In this document: in pieces, positions 14,536-25,839 of the stretch
Position numbering within the stretch: position 1 is the first letter of the stretch
How the letters are laid out: each line of letters begins with the position of its first letter
Assembly: GCA_032207245.1 (NCBI GenBank)
Contig: CM063502.1
Location: 44,898,691-44,962,690 of the forward strand
DNA: 64,000 nt
Direction: 5' to 3'
From: Pardosa pseudoannulata
Lineage: Eukaryota; Arthropoda; Arachnida; Araneae; Lycosidae
Translations under genes and position numbers: made by a program
The notes under the pieces: generated by a model
Databases searched by the model: none
What the model saw: the letters and a program-made list of their open reading frames with translations, nothing else
What the model was told of the DNA's origin: nothing

Positions 14536-15479
14536 GATTAGATTACGTGAGTTTATTGAAGCATGGACACTACATGATTATTTTATTTCTGTCTTCTAAA
14601 TCATTAAGATGATTTTAAGGACACATTAATAGCTGCATTTTTGTTTCCTTAGTAAGGTAGTAACTAGTCCTATTTATTTTAATATTTAGAATTTCTCATT
14701 GCACAATTGAATAAATAAAGTATACTTTTATAAATTAATGCATGTATTTAAAATAAAATATTATTATAGTTAATATATTATAAGCTATTTATAATAAACT
14801 ATTATAATCTAACATTTATACGTTTTGGGTTCGACAAATTTTGTAATATATATTAATTGCTAAAAAAAACTAAAAAAATATAATTTCTTTTCTTTATAAA
14901 AGATTAGAAATAAAACTTTTATATCTGTTCTCTAAAAAAATAAATTAATTTTTTTACATTTTTTTTAAAATAAAGTAGTAAGTCGTACAACATATTGTGA
15001 TAACTCCGTATAATCCATCAAAGTGGTATCCCTAACAAGATTGTTTCTAAAATTGTATTTTCTCGAAAAGTATTTTAATGTCAATTTACGCAGTGTTCAC
15101 CAAGAATATTTGGTAAGAAATGTGTTAAATAATATATAGTTCGTCGGAGAAAAATTGAGATATTGACAAAACTATTCTCTTATTTTTTGAGACAAAATTT
15201 TAATAGTTTCACAGTCAACACAGTCTTTGACAAGTTCCATTAACATAGTCTAAACAAGATAGAAAGCTGGATATCTCTGCGTGTTATATGATGGAATTTT
15301 ATTTCTATTTTCTATCTCACACTGGGTCTGTTTAATGCAGATTTTTCAAGAACGAATTTTATGGGTCATGGATAAAAGATTTTATAATACTTCAAATCAC
15401 CTGCTCTATATTTCCTTTCAAAATACTGAATACAAAGTCAATGGCCTAGAAAAATATTTTGCTTATAGCTATTTTTATT
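14536..15479. other. Gene-free A+T-rich DNA
   Basis: No supported feature. A 66-codon plus-strand frame (15281-15481) has no recognisable motif and reads as chance. Confidence 0.6.
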
Positions 15480-17000
15480 AATGTCTCGATTCTTCAAGTT
15501 TGAAGGATTATTCCAAAATATCGCATGAACTATTCTCCATAGACGTAACTCAATTGAATTAAAATATATAAAGGTTATGTTTCACATAAAAAATGCTAAA
15601 AAATAAAATCGTGAAAGTAATTGCAACAAATTTTCGTTAAAATTCCAAATGACTCTTGATAATATTATTTATTTTAATACAATTTGCAAATAAATAATTT
15701 TTAAAGAAAAATAATAAACCAAGACATTATTTTCAGTAAAATTAAGAAATATATATTTATTATAAATTTCAGGAATAATATCGTTTCTAACAACTTAAAA
15801 TTGTCCAGTGGACTTTTTACCTTTCAAGTTGAAAAGTATTAATTAAAAATAGCCTAATTTTAGATCAGTGCAAAATAAAATGTTCTACTCTGTTTGGAAT
15901 AAAAAAATTCCAATGTCAGAGATATGGGAATACCTTTAGAAAATCATTTAGTTTAGTTATGTAAGGCAATGCAATCTAAAAATAACAAATTGTATGTACA
16001 AATTGAACAAATAGAAATCCACTTACGTACAAAATAACTTTTGATATCTCTAAATGAGAATAGAAATTTTTATACAAAATAACATTTTTATTCGAGAAAA
16101 CTTAATTATATTATTTGAATTAATTTACGATATTTTACAGAAGTATAACTGTTTTCCCTTTTCAATTTTCGATTTCTCAGAAGATTTACCTGTTTTTGGA
16201 TTTTACAATATCAAGTACAGCTAAATTGCTTGTTTAAAATAGTTATTAAGATAAAATACATGTTTAAATAAAATAACTCTTTTAGTTTAATTTAACATAA
16301 AAGTTTTGTTTCTACTGTACATACATGAAAAGTTACATTATTATTATTAAAAGAAATTTAAGAGAACTTTTAAGCCTTCTTTTTGTTTTTATGCTATTAT
16401 TAAAAATATATTACTTGAAATGGGAACACTAAATATTATTAAAGCTAGAATATTATTAAAGATCTTGTAAAAAAAGTAATTATTAAAAGAAATTTAAGAG
16501 AACTTTTAAGCCTTCTTTTTGTTTTTATGCTATTATTAAAAATATATTACTTGAAATGGTAACATTAAATATTATTAAAGCTAGAATATTATTAAAGATC
16601 TTGTAAAAAAAGTAATTATTAAAAGAAATTTAAGAGAACTTTTAAGCCTTCTTTTTGTTTTTATGCTATTATTAAAAATATAAAACTTGAAATGGTAACA
16701 TTAAATATTATTAAAGCTAGAATATTATTAAAGATCTTGTAAAAAAAGTAATTAATAAAAGAAATTTAAGAGAACTTTTAAGCCTTCTTTTTTATGCTAT
16801 TATTAAAAATATATTACTTGAAATGGAAACACTAAATATTATTAAAGCTAGAATATTATTAAAGAGCTTGTAAAAAAGTAATTCGAAAAGAAGAAAAACA
16901 ATCTCTTTTATGACATATCGAAAAACTGCTATTATGGATATTTAAAGTGTTAAAAATTATTATGTCCTTTTAAAATATCTCATTAAATGAAACATAGAGA
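15480..17000. repeat. Diverged segmental duplication, copy 1
   Basis: Alignable in pieces with 59870-60900. Shared landmarks in order are CTTGATAATATTATTTA (15655 and 60069), a TTGTATGTAC / TTATGTATGTAC block followed by AAATAGAAAYCCACT (about 15990-16025 and 60358-60395), a TTTTATGYTATT...TACTTGAAA block, and ATCGAAAAAYWGCTRTTAT (about 16917 and 60837). This copy holds the four-unit 136-bp array; the other holds a single equivalent. Confidence 0.65.
16349..16884. repeat. 136-bp tandem repeat, 4 copies
   Basis: Units start at 16349, 16485, 16621 and 16757, an exact 136-bp period. Each opens AAAAGAAATTTAAGAGAAC, contains TTTTTATGCTATTATTAAAA and ends near AAAGATCTTGTAAAAAAAGT. Units 1-3 are nearly identical. 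The fourth has lost a few bases in its T-rich part and has a GAGCTTG variant at its end. The near-identity implies recent expansion or homogenisation. Confidence 0.95.
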
Positions 17001-17715
17001 GAGAAATAAATTAAAATACCTTCAAACAAATAAGATTATCCAATTTAATTAGAAGTTTTATCTTTCTTAGACAATAATAGGAACTAATTTAAGCTTTTTC
17101 CACTAAAGTCCATTTATATTGCAAATGACATAGTGTTAATAATAATCTGCCACATTCATTACGCTATGAACTCGGAATGTGTGTTAATAATTATCTTTAA
17201 GATTAGATCTTTTAAGTTACATTTCAAGAATGATGGATTGTCTGTTAATGAATTAAAAATTCCCAAGAAGTATCTTCCGTTCAGTAACACCCAAACTTAA
17301 ATAATACCTTATATCCAATTTGAACCTTTATATGCTGCGACTAAAGAGCTTACTCCAATGTTCTAGCAGAAGATCGATTTTAATCCTTTCGTTCAGGAAA
17401 AGTTCCAAGTCAAGCACTGGAACAGGAAGTAACGGCCTTCAAACAAACCCTAACACAAATATAAAAGAGGTTACATGGGATAAAAGTGATTAACTCGATC
17501 CAGAAACGAGTTTTAAAACTGTTTATTTAAGTAATTTAAATGCTAGACGTGAAACAAAATACAGAAGATGATGAATAGAATTCACTAATGTTTCGAATTT
17601 AGAATATTAATTATACTTTCGAAACAAAAGAAGAAATGGAGTCAGATAAGGACTTATAACAATTCGTCTTAAGTAAATCTTACTAACTTTCTAATTACTT
17701 AATATAAGAAGGGAA

Positions 17716-18333
17716 ATTTTAAATTTCCATGTATAAAACTGGTTTAATCCCTGTTTTTAAGTATGGAGGTATAAATATTTTGGTGTATGTTTATAAAGGT
17801 TCATGCCTCATTGGAACTGAGTTTCTAGAAAATATTTCAAACATTATTATTCATGAAATTACAGCAAAACGTATTAATAAAATTTTTAAACAAATACAGT
17901 GAATTTTTTTATATAGAGAAATTAGTAATATATTATTTTTAGAGAAATATTTGCAAATATTTTAATTTGTTTCTGGGAAACGTTAATTTTGTATGATTAT
18001 GGAACTTATGAATATTATGAAAATTTTGAAAAACATTTATTTTAAATTTTCATGTATAAAATTGGTTTAATCCCTGTTTTTAATTTTGGAGGCATACATA
18101 TTTTGGTGTATGTTTACAAAGGTTTATGCTTCATTGGAACTGCGTTTCCAGAAAATATTTCACACATTATTATTCATCAAATTACAGCAAAAATTATTAA
18201 TAAAATTTAAAAACAAATACAGTGATTTTTTTTACATAAAGAAATGAGTAATATATTATTTTTAGATAAATACTTGCAAATATATTGTTTCATATGGACG
18301 TTAATTTTATATGATTATGAAAATTATATGTTG
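17716..18333. repeat. 323-bp tandem duplication, 2 copies
   Basis: The motif ATGTATAAA followed by TTGGTTTAATCCCTGTTTT occurs at 17729 and 18053, and similarity continues over the whole unit (TTTTGGTGTATGTTTA, CATTGGAACTG, ACATTATTATTCAT, ATACAGTGA). Copies differ by perhaps one base in eight. The second copy ends at the CA microsatellite at 18341. Confidence 0.9.
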
Positions 18334-18337
18334 TATT

Positions 18338-18340
<3 letters not shown>

Positions 18341-18373
<33 letters not shown>
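18341..18373. repeat. (CA)n microsatellite
   Basis: An uninterrupted CA run of about 33 bp at the left border of dispersed repeat copy 2. Confidence 0.97.
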
Positions 18374-18374
<1 letters not shown>

Positions 18375-18375
<1 letters not shown>

Positions 18376-18900
18376 TACATATGTAATAAATCGAAATTAT
18401 TTCAAGTTAATATATCTTTATAAACCTTCTCTCTCGCATTCAAATCTCTTATAAAAAATATTTTACCAGCCACAAAATATCTTGATCAAAGGAGTGACCT
18501 TGAATTAAAATTCTCCCAACACATTTCCCATAGCTTTCTGTGCAATAGATGTAAATTTTCTGTCTTTTCAACTCACTTTCCAGCTGTCGCCTGCAAATGG
18601 TTAAGTTTTTCCCTTGATCTAACAGTTAAATTCGCTGACTTAGTTTCTTGGGAATATTCTATTCGTCTGTCTCGTTCTGGGGTACAGCTCTGTTCCAGCA
18701 AAGTGTTTTTCGTATCATTTCTTTCTCTGCCGTTGACTGGCAAATATGTCCTTTTAAAAGCTCCTCAATAAAGATTTAAGTGGTTCCCAAAACTGTGCTT
18801 CTCTTCATCGGGACCCGACTGCAACATTATTCATTAGTCTAACTGCATAGGCTTCTCCTTGTCCATTAGCCCGGGTAAGTAAAAAGAATAGGCGCAATAA
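18375..18900. repeat. Unclassified dispersed repeat, copy 2
   Basis: Second copy of the repeat at 14001-14535, in the same orientation, with the same ordered landmarks and less extreme base composition than its surroundings. It too is bordered by a microsatellite on its left, and another begins 36 bp beyond its right end. The family is not recognised. Confidence 0.75.
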
Positions 18901-18935
18901 TCAAATGTAACCGGTCATTTTTGAATTTCTGAATT

Positions 18936-19403
<468 letters not shown>

Positions 19404-21080
19404 ATATATGTGTTATTATTTATGTGTGGAAGGCCCCTATATCGACTGTGATGTTTCTGAGAATTTAGGACTTTCCTAAAAATTGTGACAGCTGAAAGTA
19501 TTAAATTAATTACTTAAAGGTATAATAAAAAAATTGTAAACGAATACGTTGTTGTGACCCTGATGGAGATAGCAATATTATCTCAAAGTATAATAGAAGA
19601 TGAATAGGATTTTTTAAAAATTATAAAAAGTTTCACGTTATTGACGATTTATTTCATAATAATAGTACACTGCTGTTAAATAAATAAGAAGTAATAATTT
19701 AAGTATATTTATTTTATGATAAGTAAAGGAAAATTTTCATAAAACTATTTAATGACCAAAATCATCTTAAGATTAAAGAATCAAATTGATATAGTTCTGA
19801 GTTTAAAATATGTATCTAATGTAATTTTAACAATAAGTTTTATTATTTATATTGCTGAGTTAGAAGATAATGCCGTGTTCTTTCTGAATATTTTCATTTT
19901 GAAATGGGAAACGTTTTATTTGCTGCACAGTTTTTATTTAAGACATTTAATATGTATTTTCAATTTTCATTTTTACGTTTCGTTCGTTTCTTTATAAAAT
20001 ATATTATAAATCTTTGTTTCAAAATAATATCAACTGAGATATGTTACTTGTAAGTTCTTTATTTCTTAAGTGCTCTAATTTTAACAAGGATGAAGAAATT
20101 TCTCTTGGGAATAAAGTATGCTAAAGTATTTAGGATCTCCAATATTTTTATATTTAAAAATTGAAGGAAAATAAGCCTTAGTATTTTTAAGAATATTTAT
20201 AAATTTATATGTAAATAAGATTAAGAAATTAAACTACTCTGTATTCTGTAATTTTAATACTTATGTTATTATAACAGATTTTATATTGCATTAGTTTGTT
20301 TAGATTGTTTCTTATTTTAAATTTGGAATATTTTTAACACTGGTAGATTTTATATTTAATTATAAGCTGCTTAAGTCTATGGCATATATCTATAGTCTAT
20401 TAAGTATGCATTTAATTCAGTATCTCTGATAACATAATTTATAAAAAGCACGAAAATTAAAAATATTTAATAGAAAACCATACAGGAAGTATTCTATATT
20501 CTTGAACATAGTGCTTTTCTGGATGTTTTCTTGAAATTCCTCGTTTCAAAAAAGCAACAAATCATTTACTAATTTATGTACATTAATATATTCAGATTTG
20601 CTTTAATTTGAATCGGATGGAAAAAAGGTAAGCAAGCAAAACGTTCTGAATCTTAATTTTTCCATTTATTTATTCAAAATTTATTATCGTGTAAATGAAT
20701 TTAATATAAGTATGAATATTTCATATATTTTAACGTACAAGAGAATAAAAAGTAACAAGTTATCATTCGAAGTTTGGAAATGTATGTACAGTTTTCACAA
20801 TGTGTATCTTTGATGAAATCCTTTGAATTAGCAAGGATATTTAACATTTGCTATTTAAAACTACCACAGTATTTTTTGTCATTACTGTGACAAAAATTGA
20901 AATAAATTAAAAATGTGTTTATGTCTTAAAGTATTTTAATATTTTGAATAACTGTATGATGCCTCATCATTTTTGTGTTCATTAAATATTCAGCCTCAAC
21001 GTATATATTTGAATTCTGCCTGACATGACATTTTTAATGTATCATCATGAATTAGTTTAATTCGGTGCGGTTTACAATTT
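19404..21080. other. Gene-free A+T-rich DNA
   Basis: No supported feature. The 81-codon frame at 19752-19997 is hydrophobic and Phe/Ile-rich, as expected of a chance frame in T-rich DNA, and has no recognisable motif. Confidence 0.6.
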
Positions 21081-21215
21081 TTGCTACATGAGGGCTAAAG
21101 AGACTCAAACATAATAGTTGAGGTCGATTCCAAACAGTTTTTAACATTTATTCCAGCATAATGTTTCGACTCAGAGGACTTAATTAACAACAGACAAAGC
21201 CTTATTGTTATCTGG

Positions 21216-21239
21216 AGTTAGCATTTAAAAATGCTAACT
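21216..21239. repeat. Perfect 11-bp-stem hairpin with a partial second copy
   Basis: AGTTAGCATTT (21216-21226), AA, AAATGCTAACT (21229-21239). The GTTAGCATTTAAAAATG part is repeated at 21242-21258. Confidence 0.85.
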
Positions 21240-21378
21240 CTGTTAGCATTTAAAAATGTTAAAAATTAATCTAGAGTATTGGAGCAACCCCAACATAACA
21301 AGCACACACGCATATGTATAATCTGTAAAAATGTGCTTCAAAGATTACAAGGAAGTTTGGCCTCTATTATATAATTTG

Positions 21379-21737
21379 CCCGAGCCACGGTAGCTCAGTC
21401 GGTAAAGGCAACGATCTCATAACTGAGAGGTTGTGGGTTCGGAACTCAAGCCGGTCTAAGATCCACCGTGTTCCTTAAAGGTGACTATGGCACGTAAAAT
21501 ATGTTCGTGGTCACCATGTCCTCCAATCAGTAACTGTTGGGGTGTCAGGCCAAGGTTATGGGTCTTATGCTTGGTCCCTACTTCAAAATTACGAGGATCC
21601 ATTAGAGAATAAGTAGTACTTTGATCCTTGTGGTGCTCGTTATAAAGCGAAAGGGGCACCCCTTTGCTAAAAACGAGTATCATCCGGCTCAATTGTGCTT
21701 GGTTTCACCAAGTGGCGTAAGTCAACAACAATAACAC
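21379..21737 (+). mobile_element. tRNA-Met-like SINE (family B), copy 1
   Basis: A 359-bp element flanked by a 10-bp target duplication, ATATAATTTG, at 21369-21378 and 21738-21747. The head resembles a tRNA: GTAGCTCAGTCGGTAAAGG (A-box region, about 21389-21407), a CTCATAACTGAGAGG anticodon arm with CAT in the loop as in tRNA-Met, and GGGTTCGGAACTC (B-box region, degenerate, from 21436). The body runs to a CAACAACAATAACACA-type tail. The second copy lies at 24884-25839 on the minus strand and matches in both head and body. Minus-strand open frames over it (21456-21692) are meaningless. Confidence 0.85.
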
Positions 21738-21750
21738 ATATAATTTGTCC

Positions 21751-24700
21751 GGGCTCCCTGAGAAAAATACATGCCAGTCAAAATGTCGTGAATCCATCAA
21801 AGAATGAAGAGCAATGTTTTGGAACTTTACGTTTAGCGAGGATCAAAACGCATTGGTCAACTAATAGGTCAATAGCTTTGCATAGATCCAAGAATGTACA
21901 CATTTGTTACCGTAGTCGTCCTCAAAGCGAGCGAATCACATAATTTTTTCCTCAAGAGACTAAAGAGGGATCAACACTTTCTTGGAGACAAGAGTGGACC
22001 TTGCATTTAAGCTAGCTCAGAAATAAACAGGCAGCAATTTAATTATTGTAGAATCCATACCATTTTCCTGGAACAGCTAAAAACTATAGCCAATGGAGAG
22101 AAAATTAGCATTTATTCCAGCTTTAGGTGTGAAAGATAGGTAAAAAGGAATATAAATCATAGATCACTGCTTTATCTAACACTGTATGTCTGGAAAATTA
22201 GGTATTGAAAAATGAAGAGTGGAAAAAAGAATATTTTAGATGGTTATTTTATGGGTAATAAATTTGGCATATAATTGCATATTTATATATAATTTATATA
22301 TAATTGCATATTTGCACATATATGTATATGCATTTTTATAAGACTATAAATTTTAATCTATTTAAGAATAGTCTAGATAGAACATAATTGCGTTGGTAAA
22401 GATTTACAATTAAAATATAATTATCAATTTTACACATTCAATTAAATCAATAATTTCTGTATTTTATTACATAACAAATGGGGTAAAGTAAGTCAAATTA
22501 AATTTTTAAATATTATTAAAAAGTTCTAACCTACCCAATTTAAAAACGAGACTTGAGCTTGCTACTTTTGAGCCGCATCTCTGAAATATTGCAAAATGTT
22601 CTTCGAAGGCAATGTTTTTTCTTTGCCTCTCTCACATCGAAGTCTGTTTATTTAAACCGAATATTTTTGAAACTGTAAACATAACTGCATGCATAGAGAA
22701 GTATGTCATCTCCTTCTTTCGACAAGTAATAACGAATAAAAAATGATGAAATTTAACATGTTTCAAATAAGATATTTTGTAATACTAAAAGACATTTCTT
22801 TCCCTTATCCGTAAGTCCATAAGATATCTGGAAAATGAAAGGAGTTGCAAGCGATTGCATATATCTGGCCCTTTTTCTGTTACAAAACTTCTTTCTCTGA
22901 AAGTATCCAGATTCTTTTTGTTTCTCTTCGTATCTTATACAAAACTTTAAATTTCAAAATCAATAAAAGGATATGCGTTTGTATAGTTTTACCCGCGATA
23001 TAACATTGATATAGTACATTAAAGGGAGAATAAAGTTTTTGGGCTTTTTGGATGTCTTTTGGGAAATGATTAGATATGAAAAAATATTCCATATTTAGAT
23101 TTTAAAAAGTATTGGTTTGAATCTTGGTGTACATGAAGTCAAATATTATGGAATTTCCTTGAAAATATTGCAGCTACTATTTTCGAGTCCAATATTTTTA
23201 CCTAAATTCTGATAAATCAAATACGAGACCATAAAAATTTATAAGTGGCAAAAAACACCAAAAGTAGAATCAGTGCAGAAAACAGAGAAAGAAGAATAAG
23301 TGTAAAACACATAGAACGTAGAGTAAATAGTTGTTTTATATCTTAACAAATTTTTCAACGTAACTTCTAAAGAAGAGTCTGAATGAGAAGTCAAGTAATT
23401 GCTAGGAATAAGAAGAGTAAATTCACTTCTAGAATTTCTGGCTTTCATTTCTTTTTCTCTTGTATAAGAATTAGAAACCTGTAAATTTTTCGGAACTAAA
23501 ATTAAGAAGGGTTTAAGATATAAATATTTAAATATAAAACTCCATTCATATAAAAATTAATAATCTCTAATAAACATTTAATGTTAAAGAATGATAACTT
23601 ATATCCATAAAAAGATAACCAGAAATGTCACAATATTTGTATTGAATAACTAAAAAAGATGGAAGTATTTTAATGGAAAGTAATACAGTTAAGATTATTA
23701 TTATTTTTTTGTAATTACTCTGCAGTGTAAATATATGCAATTTGCGCATTTATATTTTATCCTTAAATACACCTTAATTCCAATTTCATGTGATCTTACT
23801 AGAGTTTGCTATTAGTAGGTAGCTATATTAATATTAATTAGTAATGTGAAAGAGCTAATTTTTTGCATAGTAAGCTTTTCTGATTACTTACCTATGTACT
23901 ATTAGTAAGTTTCATATTTTGTTCCATCATTCTCTCCAGAGAGCGAGATAGAAGACTTCTAAAATGAGCACTATCAAGGTATTATGAAAAATATTTGCAA
24001 ATGTATAAGTGAGAGAAACTAATTCCAAGACGGGGAAAGTTATTATTTTGTTAAATATTTGTATAGGAATATTTTAAGATATAATGGCTGTGGATTTATA
24101 GAAAATTTCCTTATAAAAAGAGGTTGCAAGAGGAGATACTGGAAAAATCCCCGGTCTGAATCTGGAATTTGTTTTGTTGCCTGCTACCAGATTTGGTTAA
24201 TACACTGCTCTTTGTGAGCAAATTAATTCCCCAAGTGCTCTAAATATAATACTTTTTTATCACAGGTATAATCCTATGTTATTTTTTTATTATGAGAAGA
24301 TTCTTGAAAATTTTATTTCATCTCCCAATACAACACAGGAATTATTACTGACAGAACGTCTGCCGTAATTTTGATAGTTTTAGATAAACTATTTGACGAT
24401 TCATCTTTTTTTTATCTTTCGACTGAGGTTTTGAATGTTTGTAACTTCTAATTTATTTTATAAAAATTTTATTTATCTATGCTTTTTTTCTGTTGAATAA
24501 GTTTTATTTTATGTGTCAATAGCTTCCTTTTACTTTATTGGAAGTGTTCGTATGGATCGTATTACTCAAAATTAAATAATAATATATTAATTATTGGTAA
24601 AATAGCCGTTTAACAAAGATTATATAAATAAGTAAATATTTTATACTATAATTTTTCATTTTTTAACTTTAAACAGTAAAGAAAAGCGTCCAAAATGCGT

Positions 24701-24883
24701 TAAAATTTGCATACAATATTTAACCTTGTTTTTAGTTACATGTGACAAATAGAGAGAAATTTAGTATTAAATAGCAAGAAAATCAGATTACAAATGTATA
24801 ATTTTACACAGAAGACAGTGCTACAATTTAGGATATATTATTATTATAATTTTTATATTTCTCTTTCATACAATAGTGAAAAA
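21751..24883. other. Gene-free DNA
   Basis: No supported gene. From 21751 to about 21950 the sequence is less A+T-rich and includes part of an 82-codon frame (21695-21943), but its product has no recognisable motif and its start overlaps the SINE. The remainder is ordinary A+T-rich sequence. Confidence 0.6.
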
Positions 24884-25095
24884 GGTTGTTGTTCTTAATT
24901 CCACTAGAAAAGCCAAGCACGATTGTGCAAAACGCTACACGCATTAAGGTGAAGGGGTGATCCTTTCGCTTTAAAGAGCACCGATAGGGACTTTACGATT
25001 AAAGAACGACTTTACTAAAGTGGTTCTTCGTAATTTTGAAGCAGGGAGAAAGTAGAAGACCCATACACTTCATCTGCCACCCACAGAGATTTTGA

Positions 25096-25662
25096 TTAAC
25101 CTCTTCCGGTAAAATGACGAGTCTAGCTCGTCATTACTTTTTTATTCCATACCGCACAATGACGAGCTACACTCGTCATGCGATTAGAGTTAGTGTTAAA
25201 TATGATAATTAATTTAGTTTAAAATTTCTAGTGTACTGAATTCGGCAACACTTTTATCACTTGTGAAAATCACAAGTCACTATTGCATATTGTTTACTTG
25301 GTACAAGTTATTGCCAAATTAATGAGTCAGAATAAAAGAAAACCTACTAAGAAATGTCGTGTGTGTTACAAGAATCAAATTAAAAGTGAGACTAGTTGGC
25401 GGTGTAAACAATTAAGAATTCCTTTGCACTTTGTTTTGAAAAGTACCACTAGCTTGAAGACTATTATCTGTATACCTTATTAATGTTTTGCTTTGATATT
25501 TTCTTAATTTTACTGTTTCTGATATTATTTAACACTATGTAAAAAGTGGATTTTAATTAAGAATATGTAAGAATTGTAAAATGAAACAAGTTTTTTAAAT
25601 AAAAATTAAATGGTTATTTCATACACAGTTTTTCATTATTAAATCATACCGGAAGGGGTTAA
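25096..25662 (+). mobile_element. piggyBac-type MITE, family 1, copy 2
   Basis: A 567-bp copy of the element at 1347-1923, in the same orientation, with TTAA at 25096-25099 and 25659-25662. The ends read TTAACCTCTTCCGGTA and TACCGGAAGGGGTTAA, one mismatch between arms. Both subterminal palindromes (AATGACGAG / CTCGTCAT) are present in the first 110 bp. It lies inside a SINE, so it landed after that SINE. The two MITE copies are very similar over their whole length. Confidence 0.92.
25322..25483 (+). pseudogene. piggyBac transposase C-terminal cysteine-rich domain, open fragment
   Basis: A 53-codon frame from ATG at 25322 to TAA at 25481-25483; the frame stays open upstream to about 25283. 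It encodes K-K-C-R-V-C-Y-K-N, S-W-R-C-K-Q and R-I-P-L-H-F, as in the zinc-binding tail of piggyBac transposases. Unlike copy 1 it has no premature stop. Even so, C-K-Q-L replaces the expected C-K-x-C and the final P-C-F-type cysteine is missing, so zinc binding is doubtful. There is no catalytic domain. It is best read as a passenger fragment left by internal deletion of an autonomous element. Confidence 0.7.
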
Positions 25663-25681
25663 TAATTTGGAGGAATTTGTG

Positions 25682-25683
<2 letters not shown>

Positions 25684-25712
<29 letters not shown>
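25684..25712. repeat. (TA)n microsatellite
   Basis: A short TA run inside SINE B copy 2, absent from copy 1. Confidence 0.95.
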
Positions 25713-25713
<1 letters not shown>

Positions 25714-25839
25714 CGAACACATTTTATGTGCTCCAATCATCTTTAACGAACTTGGCGGATCTTAAATCGGCACGAGCTCTGAAACTGCAACCTCTCAGTT
25801 ATGAGATCTTACTTTTACCGACTGAGCCACTGCGTCTCC

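Larger units (their letters stand above)
24884..25839 (-). mobile_element. tRNA-Met-like SINE (family B), copy 2, split
   Basis: A minus-strand copy of the element at 21379-21737. Its head lies at about 25765-25839 (on the minus strand: GGCTCAGTCGGTAAAAG, then ATCTCATAACTGAGAGG). Its body continues to about 25663, is interrupted by the piggyBac MITE (25096-25662), and resumes at 25095-24884, ending in a CAACAACC-type tail. Landmarks kept in the body are TCAAAATTACGA and TTTAAAGCGAAAGG. A short TA tract (25684-25712) has also grown inside it. The head is more decayed than in copy 1 (the B box reads AGTTTCAGAGCTC). Confidence 0.82.

Noticed and set aside
21381..21455. A functional tRNA-Met gene
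   Set aside because: The head lacks a paired acceptor stem, the B box is degenerate, and a second, more decayed copy shares a long non-tRNA body.
25283..25483. An independent small zinc-finger gene
   Set aside because: It lies wholly within a TTAA-bounded MITE, has lost zinc ligands, and its paralogue carries a stop. It is a transposase fragment.
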